From contig NC_074717.1 of NCBI RefSeq assembly GCF_947242115.1, positions 34,512,201-34,576,200 on the forward strand: DNA of 64,000 nucleotides, in the 5' to 3' direction. Positions 34,000-46,570 of this stretch are shown here, piece after piece. This DNA comes from Biomphalaria glabrata. Taxonomy: Eukaryota; Mollusca; Gastropoda; Planorbidae. How positions within the stretch are numbered: position 1 is the stretch's first letter; each line of letters begins with the position of its first letter. Position numbers and translations under genes: made by a program. The notes beneath the pieces were generated by a model, which ran no database searches, had not been told where the DNA came from, and saw nothing but the letters and a program-made list of their open reading frames with translations.

Positions 34000-34860
34000 C
34001 CCCCGAAATGAAATTCCCCCCCCCCTTGGGTTCGAGTTTAAAAACCCCTACCAGGGTTTTTGTGTTTAAAACCCCCTACTAGGGGTTTTGAGTTTTAAAC
34101 CCCCTACTTAGGGTTTTTGCAGTTAACCCCCCCCCCCTCTTCTATAAAACAAAACAAAACAAAAATGCAAACGAAAATCCCCTAATTCCAAGAGCACAGT
34201 TAAGGGAGATTTTGATTTTAAAACCCCCTCCAAAATTTACGATAAACCCCCTCTTCAATATAAAAAAAAGTTAATTACGCACTCAAAATGTTATGAGCGT
34301 AGCTAAATGGGTTTTGACTTAGTTTTTAGTTTAAACCCCATTTCAGCGGGGTTTGAAGGTAAAAAATACCTCTTTAATAATAAAAACAAAGCAAATTATA
34401 CACTCAAAATGTTTTGAGTGTAATCAAAGGGGTTTAGAGTTTAAACTCCCTTCCAGTGGAGTTTGAAGCTAAAAAGTACCTCTTCAATATAAATAAAAGC
34501 AAATTACACACACTAAAATCTATGAACGCAGCCAAAGGTGGTTTGAGGCTAAAATATACATCTTCAGTGTAAGAAAAAAAGCAAACTACGTACTCAAAAT
34601 GCTATGAGCGTTGCCAAAAGGGGTTTTGAGTTTAAACCCCTCTTCTACAGATGGCGTTTGTTTAAAGTTTAAAACCCCTCCAGATGGTTTTGAGTTTAAG
34701 ATCCCCCTACAGAGCATTTTGAGGTGGAAAACCCCTAACAGATGATTTTGACGATAAAACGTATCTTTTCGATATAAAATCTAAAGCAAACTACAGTCAC
34801 TTAATTCCAAGAGCGTATTCAAGAGTGGTTACACATTTTTACCAGTGGCAGGGCTCCCTT
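34000..34860. repeat. Degenerate tandem repeat of about 115 bp
   Basis: About five diverged units: cactcaaaatgttatgagcg, then a gggttttgagtttaaacccc-like block, a block like gtacctcttcaatataa, and agcaaattacacac. The left edge has denser AACCCC and GGGGTTTT blocks that can pair with each other. No coding signal. Confidence 0.7.
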
Positions 34861-34864
34861 AATA

Positions 34865-37610
34865 AACTGTAGTGAATAGTCATCTGCCGAAATTGAAAAA
34901 CACTAAATGTGGCTCAACAAAGATGGCTAAGACAGATTTTAGGAGTCAGTTATAGAGATCGGGTTTAAATCAAGGAAATCCTATGCCGAACTGGGAGTCG
35001 ACCCTTTAGTAAGATTGTGAGAGAGCGACGCATGAGGTTTGCGGGACATGTTCTCCCGTGACAAGTCAAAAACTCGCTGTCAGAGTCACTCAAATTTATC
35101 ACAGCATTAATTATTATTTTTCATTATTTATTTATTTTATTTTAATTATTTCCCCATCCTACCCCTAAATTCTCCACCCGCCCCACCTTTTCCTCTCCAG
35201 GCTAGACTTAGTTGACCACATTGGAGATAGCTGAGGCGCGTCCTTTCATTTATCTGCCCTTGATCGGGGAAAGGTAAACACACAATCTCTTTTGTCTTAC
35301 CCGCCGGATGTCTGAAGGACGGTCGCGGTTTACACCACCTTGGTAGGAATGCCAACCAATCTTTCTCCCCCCCCCTTTTCCCACGTTCCTCTTTGATCTA
35401 GGAGACCACGAGGAGAAACACGCCCATTGACCTTCCCAATGTGCGACTCCCATCTCAAGTCTACCTCACCCACGTGTAAGATAATTCTAAGCCTAGGACA
35501 TTTCCTGTTTCCGCCCACATTCTCCAGGCCTGTATATAAGGTAAATTAAATCAGGCCAGACTCTCTTTCATTTCTCATTCGAGCTGAGCTATCGAGTCTG
35601 GACTGCTTCATTTATTCTTACTCCTAGAGGAATACCTGGTGGTAAGCCGAACTTAATCACAAGCTCCATCTTAGTTACTTTGTGCATATTTCTCACTGGA
35701 GACTATTATGTGTATTTTATTATTTCATTTGTATTTAATTAGTGCATTGTGTATTTCTCACTGGCGTAAGTAGAGAACATAAACATGTCCTATGTATGTA
35801 TTTATGAATTGCATTAATCTAATAATGCTACGCTGCTCAATTGATCGTTGATGCAACCATGTATATATTTGTGCATCTTATTTTATTTCCTTTATCTCGG
35901 TTGACCGCCTTGATAATTTTACTAGCGCACTAATACTGCGTCTAGAAAAGAGTTATGAATTATCTCCCCTGTAGTCATTTCACTCTAACGAGAGTTGCGC
36001 CGCTTGAACGGACACCCTCTCCATTCAAGCGCGATCCATTGTTCTCGACCTACGGTCATATGTAAACAAACCGTCCTGGTAGCTGACCACCGCCCAATTC
36101 ACCCCCCCCTTTCTTTCTCTATCCACCTGTGTTGTTTATTTGAGATTATTATTTCCCCTTCTATGTACATTCTTATATTATTATTTCCCCTTTTATGTAC
36201 ATTTCTATATTGCTACTATCTGCCATCTATTCTTCAAATCCCATTTGTCATCATCTCCCCATTGTGCTCTAAAGCAATTTTACCAATCTGACGAATGCAC
36301 CTCAGTCGAGGGCATCGATAAGATGCATGAGAGACATGTCCTAACTTGTCTTTATTTATCCGCAATCTCCCTCAGGTGTCTGCCTATTTATTTATTGGAT
36401 CAACGATCTACTTACCTGCCTATTTATTTGCTATTTGTGGCTTAGTGTCTACACGACACTACTCAACTCTACTACTTGGCGCTATCGGCCTTGCCCGCCT
36501 ATCCGACAGCCCACCTGTCAACTTGTTATGTGCGACGTCCCTATAGACCCAGGTCTGTGTGAGACGTCATAGCTACGCCAACCCTCTGCAACTCACTGGA
36601 CATATCCTGTCAACTACGCTGCCCACGGCAGATCAGCTCTGCCCGCAGTAACCTTGTGCCCACGGTAGCCGGCCACCCGGCCTACTGTGCCCACTACAGA
36701 TATTAGAACTTGGGATTGAGACTCCACAAGAACTATATCACCGGCGTCCCTCTATCCGCTAGAGCGCCACCTCCAGCTGCAGAACCTCAAGCCAGGACAC
36801 AGCCAGCTGCGACATCAACAGGAAAACCAGCTAAGTCAGAGGACAAAGTGACATACTCTCTTATTAAGTGCAAGAGTGATGATTAAATCTAGTATTATTT
36901 AGAGATACATGCAAACCCTCCCCCTTTTTATTCTTATATGTATATTTATGTAAATAAATATCCTTCATTTTTAACTTTTGTATCTATCTTTCATTGCTTG
37001 TGTCGTTGCGTGTCTGCTCCCGATTCACATGCTGATAGGTTGTATCTCCGACAAAATGAATTACGCATAAGAAGAGTTGCAATGATATCCTAGTACAACT
37101 TGACGCCACTCATTCATTGAGGTCCTCATGGCAGGTGGGAAGAGGCTTCAGACATTACCAGTGACAGATTTTTATGGAAACAGCTTGACATCGAATGCTC
37201 CGAACGGCGCGGTAGGGTCTAAGTCAGTAAGAATAGCACATAGGTTTTTGAAATAAAACTTTTTAATAGCAGGAAAATGCACTGTAGATACCTCAGAATA
37301 TGCATTTTGTTGGCTTTCAATATCAGAAATAGTGATTGGCGGCGGGGCGAAGAGCCCCGCGCTGTGGGAGCTCTAGGACCCCCTTGCTAGTATTGGCGGG
37401 GAATCTACAATTTTTCCACTAACTCATGGAAGAACCTATTCTAGGGCACAATAAACGTCTTCCGAAAGAATGAAGGGTCAGAATGCAATAAAGATTATGT
37501 ATACACACACACACACATAAATACGTATAAAAAAAAATTTCGCGGGGCAGGGGGTTCGGGGGGGGGGAAATCCCCCAAACCCCCCCCCCCCGAAAAAAAT
37601 CCTGGCTACG
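34865..37610 (+). mobile_element. LINE-A 3' portion with 3' UTR, split by a 2-kb insertion
   Basis: 34865-35056 matches 4295-4475 of the other LINE-A copy (gtcatctgccgaaattga, cgcatgaggtttgcgggaca). Sequence resumes at 37045 (gacaaaatgaattacgc) and runs through the last codons and the 3' UTR, ending tcctggctacgcccatgat near 37617. No intact frame remains. Confidence 0.8.
35057..37044 (+). mobile_element. Unclassified 2.0-kb insertion, LTR-like
   Basis: The host LINE is cut cleanly and tctcc stands on both sides (35052-35056 and 37045-37049), a 5-bp target duplication. The inserted 1,988 bp begins CGTGACAAGTC and ends GATAGGTTGTA, so it lacks TG...CA ends. It has a TATA box (ctgtatataaggt, about 35530) and AATAAA near 36954, about 90 bases from its end, with no reading frame over about 100 residues. 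A very long solo LTR fossil fits best, but the family is not known. Confidence 0.6.
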
Positions 37611-37614
37611 CCCA

Positions 37615-37664
<50 letters not shown>
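37611..37664. repeat. (TA)n(GA)n microsatellite
   Basis: TA dinucleotides to about 37645, then GA to about 37664, at the LINE-A 3' end. Confidence 0.9.
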
Positions 37665-38645
37665 TATGGGACGGTAATTGGTAATTTAAAAAAAGGAGAG
37701 GACGTTCTAGCAGTAATAAACAATATAAATCGTAGAAACAACGGGCGTACCCGGTTTGTATTGCTAGCAGCTCATAAGCCTTTAAATCTGCAAATATTAA
37801 TACTTGTCTTATCTGTATGCGTGTGTTCGAGCAGTGTTGTGTTCATTTGCTGTATGTGCTCATGAAATAACTTTATATTTTGTTGTTTTTTTTTTAAAGT
37901 TAATTAAAGGAACGATAAAATGAGTTACTTTAATTTTTTCAGGCTGTTGATTAAATTTTAATTTATTTACTATATAGATATTGCCTCGCGACTAGTAGGA
38001 CAAACAGATCATTGTTTGAAACATTGTCTTCGGAAGTATGGCGAAACATTTCAGTTACAACAGAAATAGACATTAGAAAAAGTATATTTATTGGAGCTAT
38101 CTTTTGCGAGAAATAAGTTTTATTAGTTTGTTTGTTTTTTAATGGAAATATTCATTCAAGAAGTAAATTAAAGCTTTTGAAACCTTTCGTCTACAAAGTT
38201 CAAAGTGAAATCATATGCCTTTTTCCCCAGTACTTCAAAGTGAAATCATATGCCTTTTTCCCCAGTACTTCAAAGTGAAATCAGATCTTTTTCTTTCCCA
38301 GAACTATTACTTCACCTCAATGTCGTGTCGTGTGTATTGATGTTATTATTTATTTATTATTAATACATGACTTGGTCTTGTGGGCGAGTTTAGACAATTT
38401 GAAAAGACAAGATTTAAGAAGATAGAGAACGTTAGTGGGGAGGGACGGTGGACTTTTTTATGTCAGAATGCACCTGTCTTTCCCTTTTTGATTTGCTTTT
38501 GTTGGGGGCAGGAAGTGATTCAAAGCACCTAACGAAACTGGTTTCGATCATTTGTATATATAAATGTCGAGGTCTACCCAGGTCATCCGTGAAAAGAAAC
38601 TCTGGTCAATGACACTAGGTGTATGTTTGTGTGTATGTTAAAAAA
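37665..38645. other. No gene seen; short 40-bp duplication
   Basis: The phrase from cttcaaagtgaaatcatatg to cctttttccccagta occurs about 2.3 times at 38197-38283. The flanking text resembles 16750-17050. No coding signal. Confidence 0.5.
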
Positions 38646-38647
38646 AA

Positions 38648-38888
38648 AGTAAAGTCCCCCTGTCAGACCTTGTGGTGTATAGGGCAAATGATGTTAAGTT
38701 CATCTATTGCTGTGGCCAGCACAACGACCTTTACTTTTCCCCAACTAACGTCAGGCACCCATTAGAGCTGGGTAGTCTCAAAAGCGCACGAAATTCCCGA
38801 AAGAAAAAATCCCAGTCTTCACCAGATTCGAATCCGGGACCCCCGGTTCGGAAACCAAGCGCTTTACCGCTCAGCCACCTCGCCTCAT
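38648..38888 (-). mobile_element. tRNA-derived SINE
   Basis: The minus-strand head begins gaggcgaggtggctgagcgg, followed by taaagcgcttgg and a B box with gattcgaatctgg. The body ends in the gtctgacagggggacttt form. Slightly shortened inside. Confidence 0.85.
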
Positions 38889-39260
38889 TTGTGCCGGTGT
38901 GTTTTTTTCCGATATGTAATCACAAGAAATTTCCGTTAGGATCAATAAAGCAGTCTTAGTCTTCTTTAACAAACAAATAATAATATATTAATAGTAAATG
39001 TATAAATGAGTAACTAGCATAATCAATTCTAAACTGTGAACTATTTAATAAGAAGTATTCCACCGTCCCCCCCCCCTGAAGTATTTCCGTAAATTATGTA
39101 ATTTCTCTATTTAATTACTTCTGCACCCCTAAAATGACCCTCACTCCTGAATCTATTTCAAGTGTCTTACGTAACTTTTAGGTCATCAGAAAAAACAGAA
39201 CAGATTTCCTTTGTGACGATAAGGTCATGATTTTTTTTTCGGTTACTAAAAAAAAAGTAT
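38889..39260. other. No gene seen
   Basis: AT-rich, with a C-run near 39067-39077. Confidence 0.45.
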
Positions 39261-39873
<613 letters not shown>

Positions 39874-39875
<2 letters not shown>

Positions 39876-40232
39876 ACATGCATGCACACATACGCATACA
39901 CACATGTTAAAGATTTTGTTTTTTTAAAAGGAACCTTTTTAACACCACCTCCTCACCTTAGTAAAAATCCTGATCAAGCGAATGTATAAATCTACATTTT
40001 ATAGCCTAATATTCCAAGGAAAGGCCTTTAGATATAGAATTAGAACATTAATTTATTCAACTCTTGAATGAATAATGCCTTCATGCGGAATTATCCGAAG
40101 ACGTAATAGACCGTTTACGATAAATACTTTCTCGTTCTCAAGCCAAATTTTAATTTATTCCTTTTTTATTTTGAAAAATTATAACGATCAACTATAGTGT
40201 TCCCAGTGTGGCCAACGAGCTAGTTATTCTCA
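39874..40232. other. No gene seen
   Basis: AT-rich unique sequence. Confidence 0.45.
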
Positions 40233-40240
40233 GCGATATA

Positions 40241-40662
40241 CAGGGCCGGTCTTAGGCCACTGCAACCTATGCGGTCGCAGTGGGCCCCGCGCTTTTATAG
40301 GCCCCGCTAATTCTAGGTGTAATTAAGAAATTGCAATAAATATTCGAAAAATGAGCAGGAAATCTCCTGAATTTATTAAAATCTCCTGAAAACTTATAAA
40401 AAGTTATTGAAAAATAGACAAAATTGGCAAATTTTCACCTTAATAGGAAGTTCCAATACTTTATATGCCATAGGTTGCAAGGTTCGTAAAGTAAAGTTAA
40501 TTTAATCGCAATTTTGTACTTTGTAAAGAATGAATAAAATTCAAAGTCGATTTTTTTTTCTAATACAAAATCTTCATTTTCACTTATTATCCATATTCCC
40601 ACCCAGGTAGGCCCTGCGCAATGAGTTTCGCATAGGCCCCGCAATTGTTAGGACCGGCCCTG
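40241..40662. mobile_element. hAT MITE, complete
   Basis: 422 bp with inverted ends CAGGGCCGGTC (left) and GACCGGCCCTG (right) and an exact 8-bp target duplication, gcgatata (40233-40240 and 40663-40670). No reading frame of note. Relatives lie at 27200-27594, 49059-49370 and 59500-59640. Confidence 0.93.
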
Positions 40663-40670
40663 GCGATATA

Positions 40671-41590
40671 CATTTCTATTACATTTCTATTAAGTTTCAC
40701 AGAAAGTCATTTAGAGCCGTTTTCGTGATCCGTATCCGTATAAAACTCAACAAGAATCGATTCAAAAGTTGTGTAAAGAAGGAATTTTTTAAAGTATTTA
40801 TTTAATGTTTGTCTTGTTTCTGTTTCTACTCATTGCAAGCAGATTTGGCATGTACTGAGTCTCAGAACTAGTTCCAGTGTTATGCAAATATCTCCAAGGT
40901 AAACACACTTTCATATAGTATATAATGTCTGGTACCAGGAACTGACAAACAGATAACAGTATTTGTAGACATTTTTATTTGCTGGTATATCATCAAATAA
41001 GACAAACAACAGAGGTAAGTGTATAGATTTATATGAATATCTTGTATGTGTCATTTCTTTGTGTTTTATTGTTTTGTTTTTCAGAAACTATTTTACTAAA
41101 TCTGAATTGGTAAATAACTTTTGTTTAAAAATTAATAACCATCAGTCTTATAGAAAATGTATCCTGTCTTAACAAATTTTACTTTATTTTTTTTTAAAAT
41201 CTTTTTTTTTTGTCATGGCACGTATATTTCACTGTTTTGCCGTTTTTTTTTTTTTTGTTTTTTTTTTTTTTGTTGTTTATTTTTAGTTTTAGTATACAAA
41301 AAGGTCGCAACGTTTTGATTACTCAAATAATAAATATTCAATTTGTATTAATGCAAAAGGACGAAGACAAATATAAACCAGAAGCTCCGTATATAAGTGT
41401 CTTCTTGAACTATATCTTGAACGTGCACTGTAGTGGCACCATCAATAATCACAAACATCTAAATAAAGGGAAAAGTGTTGTTGTTTTTTTAAGGGAAGAA
41501 TTATAATTGTTGAAGCTTTGAATGAGAGATTGTCCCTTTACAGAACAATTAAATCAATTAGATAATCATTCATAAACATCAGTTAGGCCT
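40671..41590. other. No gene seen
   Basis: AT-rich with long T runs near 41190-41290. A 98-residue frame at 41210-41506 is low complexity and not supported. Confidence 0.5.
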
Positions 41591-42420
41591 GGTTCACATT
41601 TAACTTCATTGTGGGTGTCATGCGCATCTAGAGTTGCTTCTTGTGTGATGTTTCTCATTTGTGTACAATAATGGTTTGTGCGCTTTAGTTTCTAAGGACG
41701 CGCTTTGTTGATGTCATTTGCTTCTTTGCCTCTGTTGTGGTTGTGCCGATGGCGGATCTTTTTTTTTCAGGTGTTTTCTTCCCCGGTGTTGGGTAAGTTA
41801 GTTGATTTTACGTTAGTCTTCGCGGGGAAGATTTGAGATATTGTAATGACGGTCTCAGGAATGCGTATTTTTCTTGTTTAGGGAAGCAAGCTTGGGACTC
41901 TGTTGGAGTCAAGCCTGATTGTATGGTTTGGTTCTTGCATCCATGGCATAGTGAATGATTGTGTGTAGGCTTCGCGAGCACTGATTAAATTGTGGCACCG
42001 TGCTTAAGGTGTGCTATATTTCATTTGAATACAATGTATAACTTGTAGTTGCCTGTGTAAATGCTACCAATATTTATTCGTCATTTATACCACATCATAT
42101 CCTTACTCCATTAACCTTTGTTTGTTGTATGCAATCTTGTTATTCACTAGTATACGTTAATATTTGTATTAGTCGTTCTTTGATACTCATTTAATAAATT
42201 GTTTGCTAGACTGTTAGGGTGCCCAGGCAGACGAGCCACGGCTAAATTACAACCCCGGCAGAAAGTTAATAACCAGCATTCAGGTGGAGAACCGGCATAC
42301 CCTAGTTAAAAAAAACACCTGACAGTGGGGTCCAATTGCCGTATAAATCCTGTTTCTACCCTCTTCATTCATGATGCGGTCTTTGTGACACCTAGGATTT
42401 AACTATATCAGGTCGTCTGG
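41591..42420. other. LTR-like unclassified block
   Basis: GT-rich, less AT-rich than its surroundings. It has AATAAA near 42192, then gactgttagggtgcccaggc and, at about 42322, tgacagtggggtccaattgc, which could be the start of a retroelement leader. Borders were not found. It may be an LTR fossil. Confidence 0.3.
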
Positions 42421-42947
42421 AATGACGTTTTTGTGATGTGAGCACTAGAAAAGGTGAGCAGATTATTTTGGCTGTGTAGACTGAAGAGATTTAGATGAAA
42501 CTACAAATTGGTATGACGTAATTCAAGTTATAAAATACAAATATGAAAGTGGAAGAAGAGAAATAGACGTGAGAGATGAGAGACACAAAGTGAATTAGAT
42601 CTTGCTTATTGTAACATTAAATATGTGTCTGTATATGCATCTACTTTTAAGTTGAAAGCTTTACATATTTATAAGCAAGAGTTACATTCAAGTTTATTTC
42701 AAGGTCTGTATTAAGAATATAATACACTGAATACACTCACATCGGTATAGATGTACACGCTGTTTCAAGCTACAACCCTATGACCACCCATCAACAATTG
42801 ACAAACTTGTAAATAAAAGATACTTTAACTTTAAACCTACAAACTTTTTCTGCTTAATGAATTTTTTTCCTTACAATTTTTATGAAATCTTAAAACTATT
42901 ATTTATAAATCTGTCCCAATATTTTAATGTTACTAATTCAAACAAGG
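42421..42947. other. No gene seen
   Basis: AT-rich. It may hold the promoter or first exon of gene 3, but nothing decisive is visible. Confidence 0.4.
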
Positions 42948-43222
42948 AATCGCGGTGGCTGAGAGGTAAAGCGCTTGGCTGCCAAATCGGGGGTCCTGGG
43001 TTCGAATCTTGGTGAAGACTGGGATTTTTTATTTCGGGATCTTTGGGCGCCTCTGAGTCTACCCAGCTCTAATGAGTACCTAATGAGTTGGGGAAAAGTA
43101 AAGGTGGTTGGTCTTTGTGCGGCCACATGACACCCTCGTTGACAGTAGGCCACAGAAACAGATGACCTTTACATCATCTGCCCTATAAACCACAAGGTTT
43201 GAAAGGGGAACTTTACTTTTTT
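42948..43222 (+). mobile_element. tRNA-derived SINE, full length
   Basis: The plus-strand head reads cgcggtggctgagaggtaaa (A box) and cctgggttcgaatcttggtg (B box), then agactgggatttttt. The body ends gaaaggggaactttactttt followed by a T-run. It lies about 100 bases upstream of gene 3's splice acceptor. Confidence 0.88.
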
Positions 43223-43300
43223 TTTACTAATTCAAACGATGCTTAACATAACTGTATTCATTTTAAAGACTTAAATTAGCTTTTCCACTCATTACTGACA

Positions 43301-43322
43301 TTTAAAAAAAAATTGTTTCCAG
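43301..43322 (+). promoter_or_regulatory. Predicted 3' splice acceptor before gene 3 start
   Basis: aaattgtttccag ends at 43322, 20 bases before the ATG at 43343. It explains why the in-frame ATG at 43313 should not be used, since it would lie in the intron. Confidence 0.6.
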
Positions 43323-43342
43323 ATCATTACTTTGTCAAGAGA

Positions 43343-43717
43343 ATGGCGACCAACACCAAAAGTTTTACTTTGTTTTTGGCGCTGTCACTGCTAATAGGCC
43401 AGGAGAACGTCATGGCGGCAAATACTGGACGTGTCACTCTATCTTTAGACTGCTTGAACCAAGCATTCAGATGTTTGACAACGCAAAATTCACCCCAAGC
43501 ATATTCCTATTACAGTACCAAGCAATATTGTTTAGCCTTAACCTACAACGACTATATCTTTAGCACTAAGACTTGTTTGCTAGACCAGAGCACTGGCAAC
43601 ACATGCACAGAAGACGAATACAACTCTATTAAAAGTCAAGTCTGTGGCGCATGCTCTCTGATAGCAGGAACAGCAACTCTGCTTGTAACTTTCATTGTGT
43701 ATATCTTCAACAAGTAG
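43343..43717 (+). CDS. One-domain cysteine-rich secreted/GPI-anchored-like protein (gene 3)
   Basis: A 124-residue protein of unknown function. The signal peptide is residues 1-26 ('FTLFLALSLLIGQ' core, cut near 'VMAA'). It has one six-cysteine domain: Cys 37, 44, 63, 78, 88, 101, spacing x6, x18, x14, x9, x12, with 'CTEDEY' after the fifth cysteine, as in domain 2 of gene 1. Then 'GACSLIAGTATLL' leads into a hydrophobic end closed by 'NK', a GPI-like tail that includes an extra Cys 104. A frame-extending ATG 30 bases upstream is rejected because the splice acceptor falls between the two. It is the only member on the plus strand and the shortest. Function unknown; a cell-surface or secreted recognition, structural or toxin-blocking role would be speculation. 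Confidence 0.86.
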   Translation: MATNTKSFTLFLALSLLIGQENVMAANTGRVTLSLDCLNQAFRCLTTQNSPQAYSYYSTKQYCLALTYNDYIFSTKTCLLDQSTGNTCTEDEYNSIKSQVCGACSLIAGTATLLVTFIVYIFNK

Positions 43718-44309
43718 TTGACTTTTAATATAATTTATACATCTCATAAAATAGAGACTGTGTGTTTGTGATATACTCAAATATTGTACACTGCTTTACA
43801 TTGTCTGTCTGTTTCTATTATGTACGTAGATTAGTAGATAGATAGAATCATAATATACTTTTGCTAGGCTTGTACGAGTGCATGTTAATTGTTTGATTAT
43901 GGCATAAACCGCCTGAATATAAGGCTTGCCTTAAGTGGTAGTGAATGGTGTTGTCTAGGGGGTTGAAGAGCTGGCGAGTCCAAACCCTAGTTCAGTCCAT
44001 TGACAACATGAACACAGAAAACTCTAGCAGTGGAGCAATAGCTTACTCTCCAAGAAGACTCAACTCAATGGGATAGTAAATGAACAATTTATTGAACTAT
44101 TTCACAGATGTACAGTCCTATCCTTGTGGATCATCAGACAAATCCAAAACTAATTACACCTCACAAGAAACTACCTATTTCCGATAGAAAAACCTTTCTT
44201 ACTCAAACAAAGTCATATCACACACAGCAACGTCCAAGGCCAACAACTAGCTCTCTTCAAGGAACATCATTCGTTACAGAAGGCCCAACATTAACGAGCA
44301 ACGTGTGAG
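43718..44309. other. No gene seen; possible LTR-like stretch 43949-44310
   Basis: Reverse-strand text with caataaattgttc near 44085 and an end in CCCCTAGACAACA at 43949 recalls an LTR fossil. No target duplication was found. 43718-43948 is probably the 3' UTR and flank of gene 3. Confidence 0.3.
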
Positions 44310-44924
44310 CAATTTTCTTATCTTATATATTACAGACGTTACTTCAAAAAAGTAGAGCAATATACCCTACGCATTTCATGTGTCAATCTAGTCGTGCATG
44401 TTTTTAGTTGACTTAAACGCTGCAAAGTCGTTGGTTTTCCTGGTTGATTCAGGCAACTCCAGGGGCGGACTGGCTATATGGGCAAACGGGCTAATGCCCG
44501 GTGAGCGGTATCAAATTGGCCGATCTGGTGGCGACCAAAGAAAAAAAAAATTGAATGCAGACAACTTTTTTACAAAGTGACAGCAGCGAGACACAGATGC
44601 CCGAACACGTTTTTTTTTTAAATAATTACTACACTTTTTTACTACACTATACACTGTAGCCTACGTATTATCATTTGCAAAACGTTAGATTTTACTTTTT
44701 GCTATGCAAGAGCGGCATGAACTTCAAAACAGCTTTGATGTTTTTGAGGTTGTGTTTGGCCTAATCATTTAGCTGGTCGGCATGTACGTTGATGGCACTC
44801 CCTTTTTTTTTGCTCCTTCCCTCCCCCGTCTTTTGATGGTTCCATTGTCAGTTTACGAAAAAGAGGGATTAGAGAGCTCAAGTTATAAAACATTGATATA
44901 ACGCAGAAAAATAAGGGGGGTTAT

Positions 44925-45385
44925 TAGCTCTTTAACGGATACAATGGATACCAGCACACATAGAACTAGAAGGAAATGAGAAGGTTGACGCACTCGGCAA
45001 GAGTCGGAAAACAAACTCACAATTAAACATTGCACTCTATCCAGAAGAAATGAAGAAACTAATAGTATATAAAATAAATGAGAAATGGAAAAGACCTCAT
45101 CCGAATCACGGAAAAGATGATGCCTATTATTAGCTATCCCGATAAGATCAACGTCTAATCTTACGAATCAGGACCGGACACAACAGAATGAGACAACATG
45201 TCCTTCAAAACTGTTTTCTTTACCATGAGGCATGTACAAGACACTGGCCCAAAAACACCCCAATAGAAAGAAAACTATATGGAGAGGTCCCTGATTTGGA
45301 AACTATTTCGCAGTTCATCTCATATATTGGTCTAGTCATCTGAACGTTTCAACATAAAAATGAGAACGAGGAAGAAGAAGCTCTA
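44925..45385 (+). mobile_element. LINE-D 3' end with RNase H remnant
   Basis: It encodes 'WIPAHIELEGNEKVDALGKS', the end of a LINE RNase H domain, then 'RIRTGHNRMRQHVLQNC', 'HWPKNTPIERKLYGEVPDL' and a terminal GAGGAAGAAGAAG run. A few stops break it. I/Jockey/R1-type LINEs carry such a domain. Confidence 0.78.
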
Positions 45386-45656
45386 TACCAATACTTAATA
45401 GGAATTAACTTTCACACACACAAAGCCGTGAAATTGCAAACCACCCAGCTTATTCACAACTCAATATGGGTATAGAGAATAGAGTTCTTCTTTCTGAGAT
45501 TTGAACAGAAAAGTAAGTCTTCTTTTTGTTTATTTTTAAAAGCAAATATCTAAAAAAAAATAGGCCTACTACACTTACAAAAAATATTATTTAATTTTCT
45601 AAAAATCTAGATTTCAATCATTTTTGAGTGTTATAATTAATGGCAAACTTATGTTT

Positions 45657-45800
45657 ATAGGTTGCCTGAGTCAGCCAGGAAAACCAATGACTTAGCATAT
45701 TTTAAGTCACAGATCAACATGCATGACTATATTGAAACATGAAATGCGTAGGGCGTAATTATATTATTTTTGAAGAAACGTCTGTAATCTATAAGTAATA
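45657..45800 (+). mobile_element. CR1-like LINE 3' end
   Basis: It encodes 'LPESARKTNDLAYFKSQINM' and ends with the family's gaagaaacgtctgtaatct block. 5'-truncated, within the hAT. Confidence 0.75.
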
Positions 45801-46239
45801 GCAAAAAGTTTCAAACTCATTAAGGCTGCTATTGTGTTTTTTATAGTTTTCAGACTACATACTTGTATAAATAAAATACATTATGTAATCCTACGCAAGC
45901 ATATATTCAGTTTTCGATGCGTTATCAAACTTTATATATTTTGAAGAGAACTAGTCTTACACCTATAATATGACACATGGGCGTAGCCGGGAGGGGAGGG
46001 TTTAAATCATTACTTGCCTCAGACCTCATTGTCTGAAATGGAAACTTTACTTAATGCCCCAGTGCAGCCAACTTAAGCAAACTACAGTCACCGAATTTCC
46101 TAAGTGTAGTCAAAAGGGGTATTGTGGTTACTCTTCCCCTCTAATTCAAAAACTAAAACAAAACTACAGTTACCATTTTCTACGACTCCATCAATTAAGT
46201 GCAGTGAATTGCAGATTTGTTTTTTGAATTTTTTAGCGA

Positions 46240-46570
46240 AAGAGTAGCAAGCTAAATGCACTGTAGATACCTCAGAATATGCATTTTTTAAAGCTCAAAA
46301 TAATAATGCCTGGATCCGGACCCAGCTGGGAGAGCTCACAGCTCACAGCACTCCCCCCCCCCCCCCCAGACTCCCTAGCTGTCCTTGGTGGTGAGTACTG
46401 TCTTTCCACTAATTAAAAGAAGAACCTATTCTAGGCTAAAAAAAAACGCCCGAAAGAATCAAAAGGTCAGAATGTAATGAAGATTAATTACATACATATA
46501 CATTGCAGAGTTGAGTAGAACTCCCCCACACACACACACACCGAAAAAATCCTGACTACGCCCATGATGT
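46240..46570 (+). mobile_element. LINE-A 3' UTR fragment
   Basis: It shares aatgcactgtagatacctca, gaagaacctattctagg, gaaagaatcaaaaggtcag and tcctgactacgcccatgat with 37265-37617. No coding part. Confidence 0.72.

Noticed and set aside
33823-34011. Host C2H2 zinc-finger gene
   Set aside because: The finger and its upstream linker match LINE C-terminal tails elsewhere in the window.
35995-36546. Reading frames of 66-101 residues in the 2-kb insertion
   Set aside because: Overlapping frames of low complexity inside an element with a target duplication; no domain seen.
43313-43342. Earlier ATG for gene 3 giving 10 more residues
   Set aside because: It lies before the predicted splice acceptor, and the signal peptide begins naturally at the ATG at 43343.
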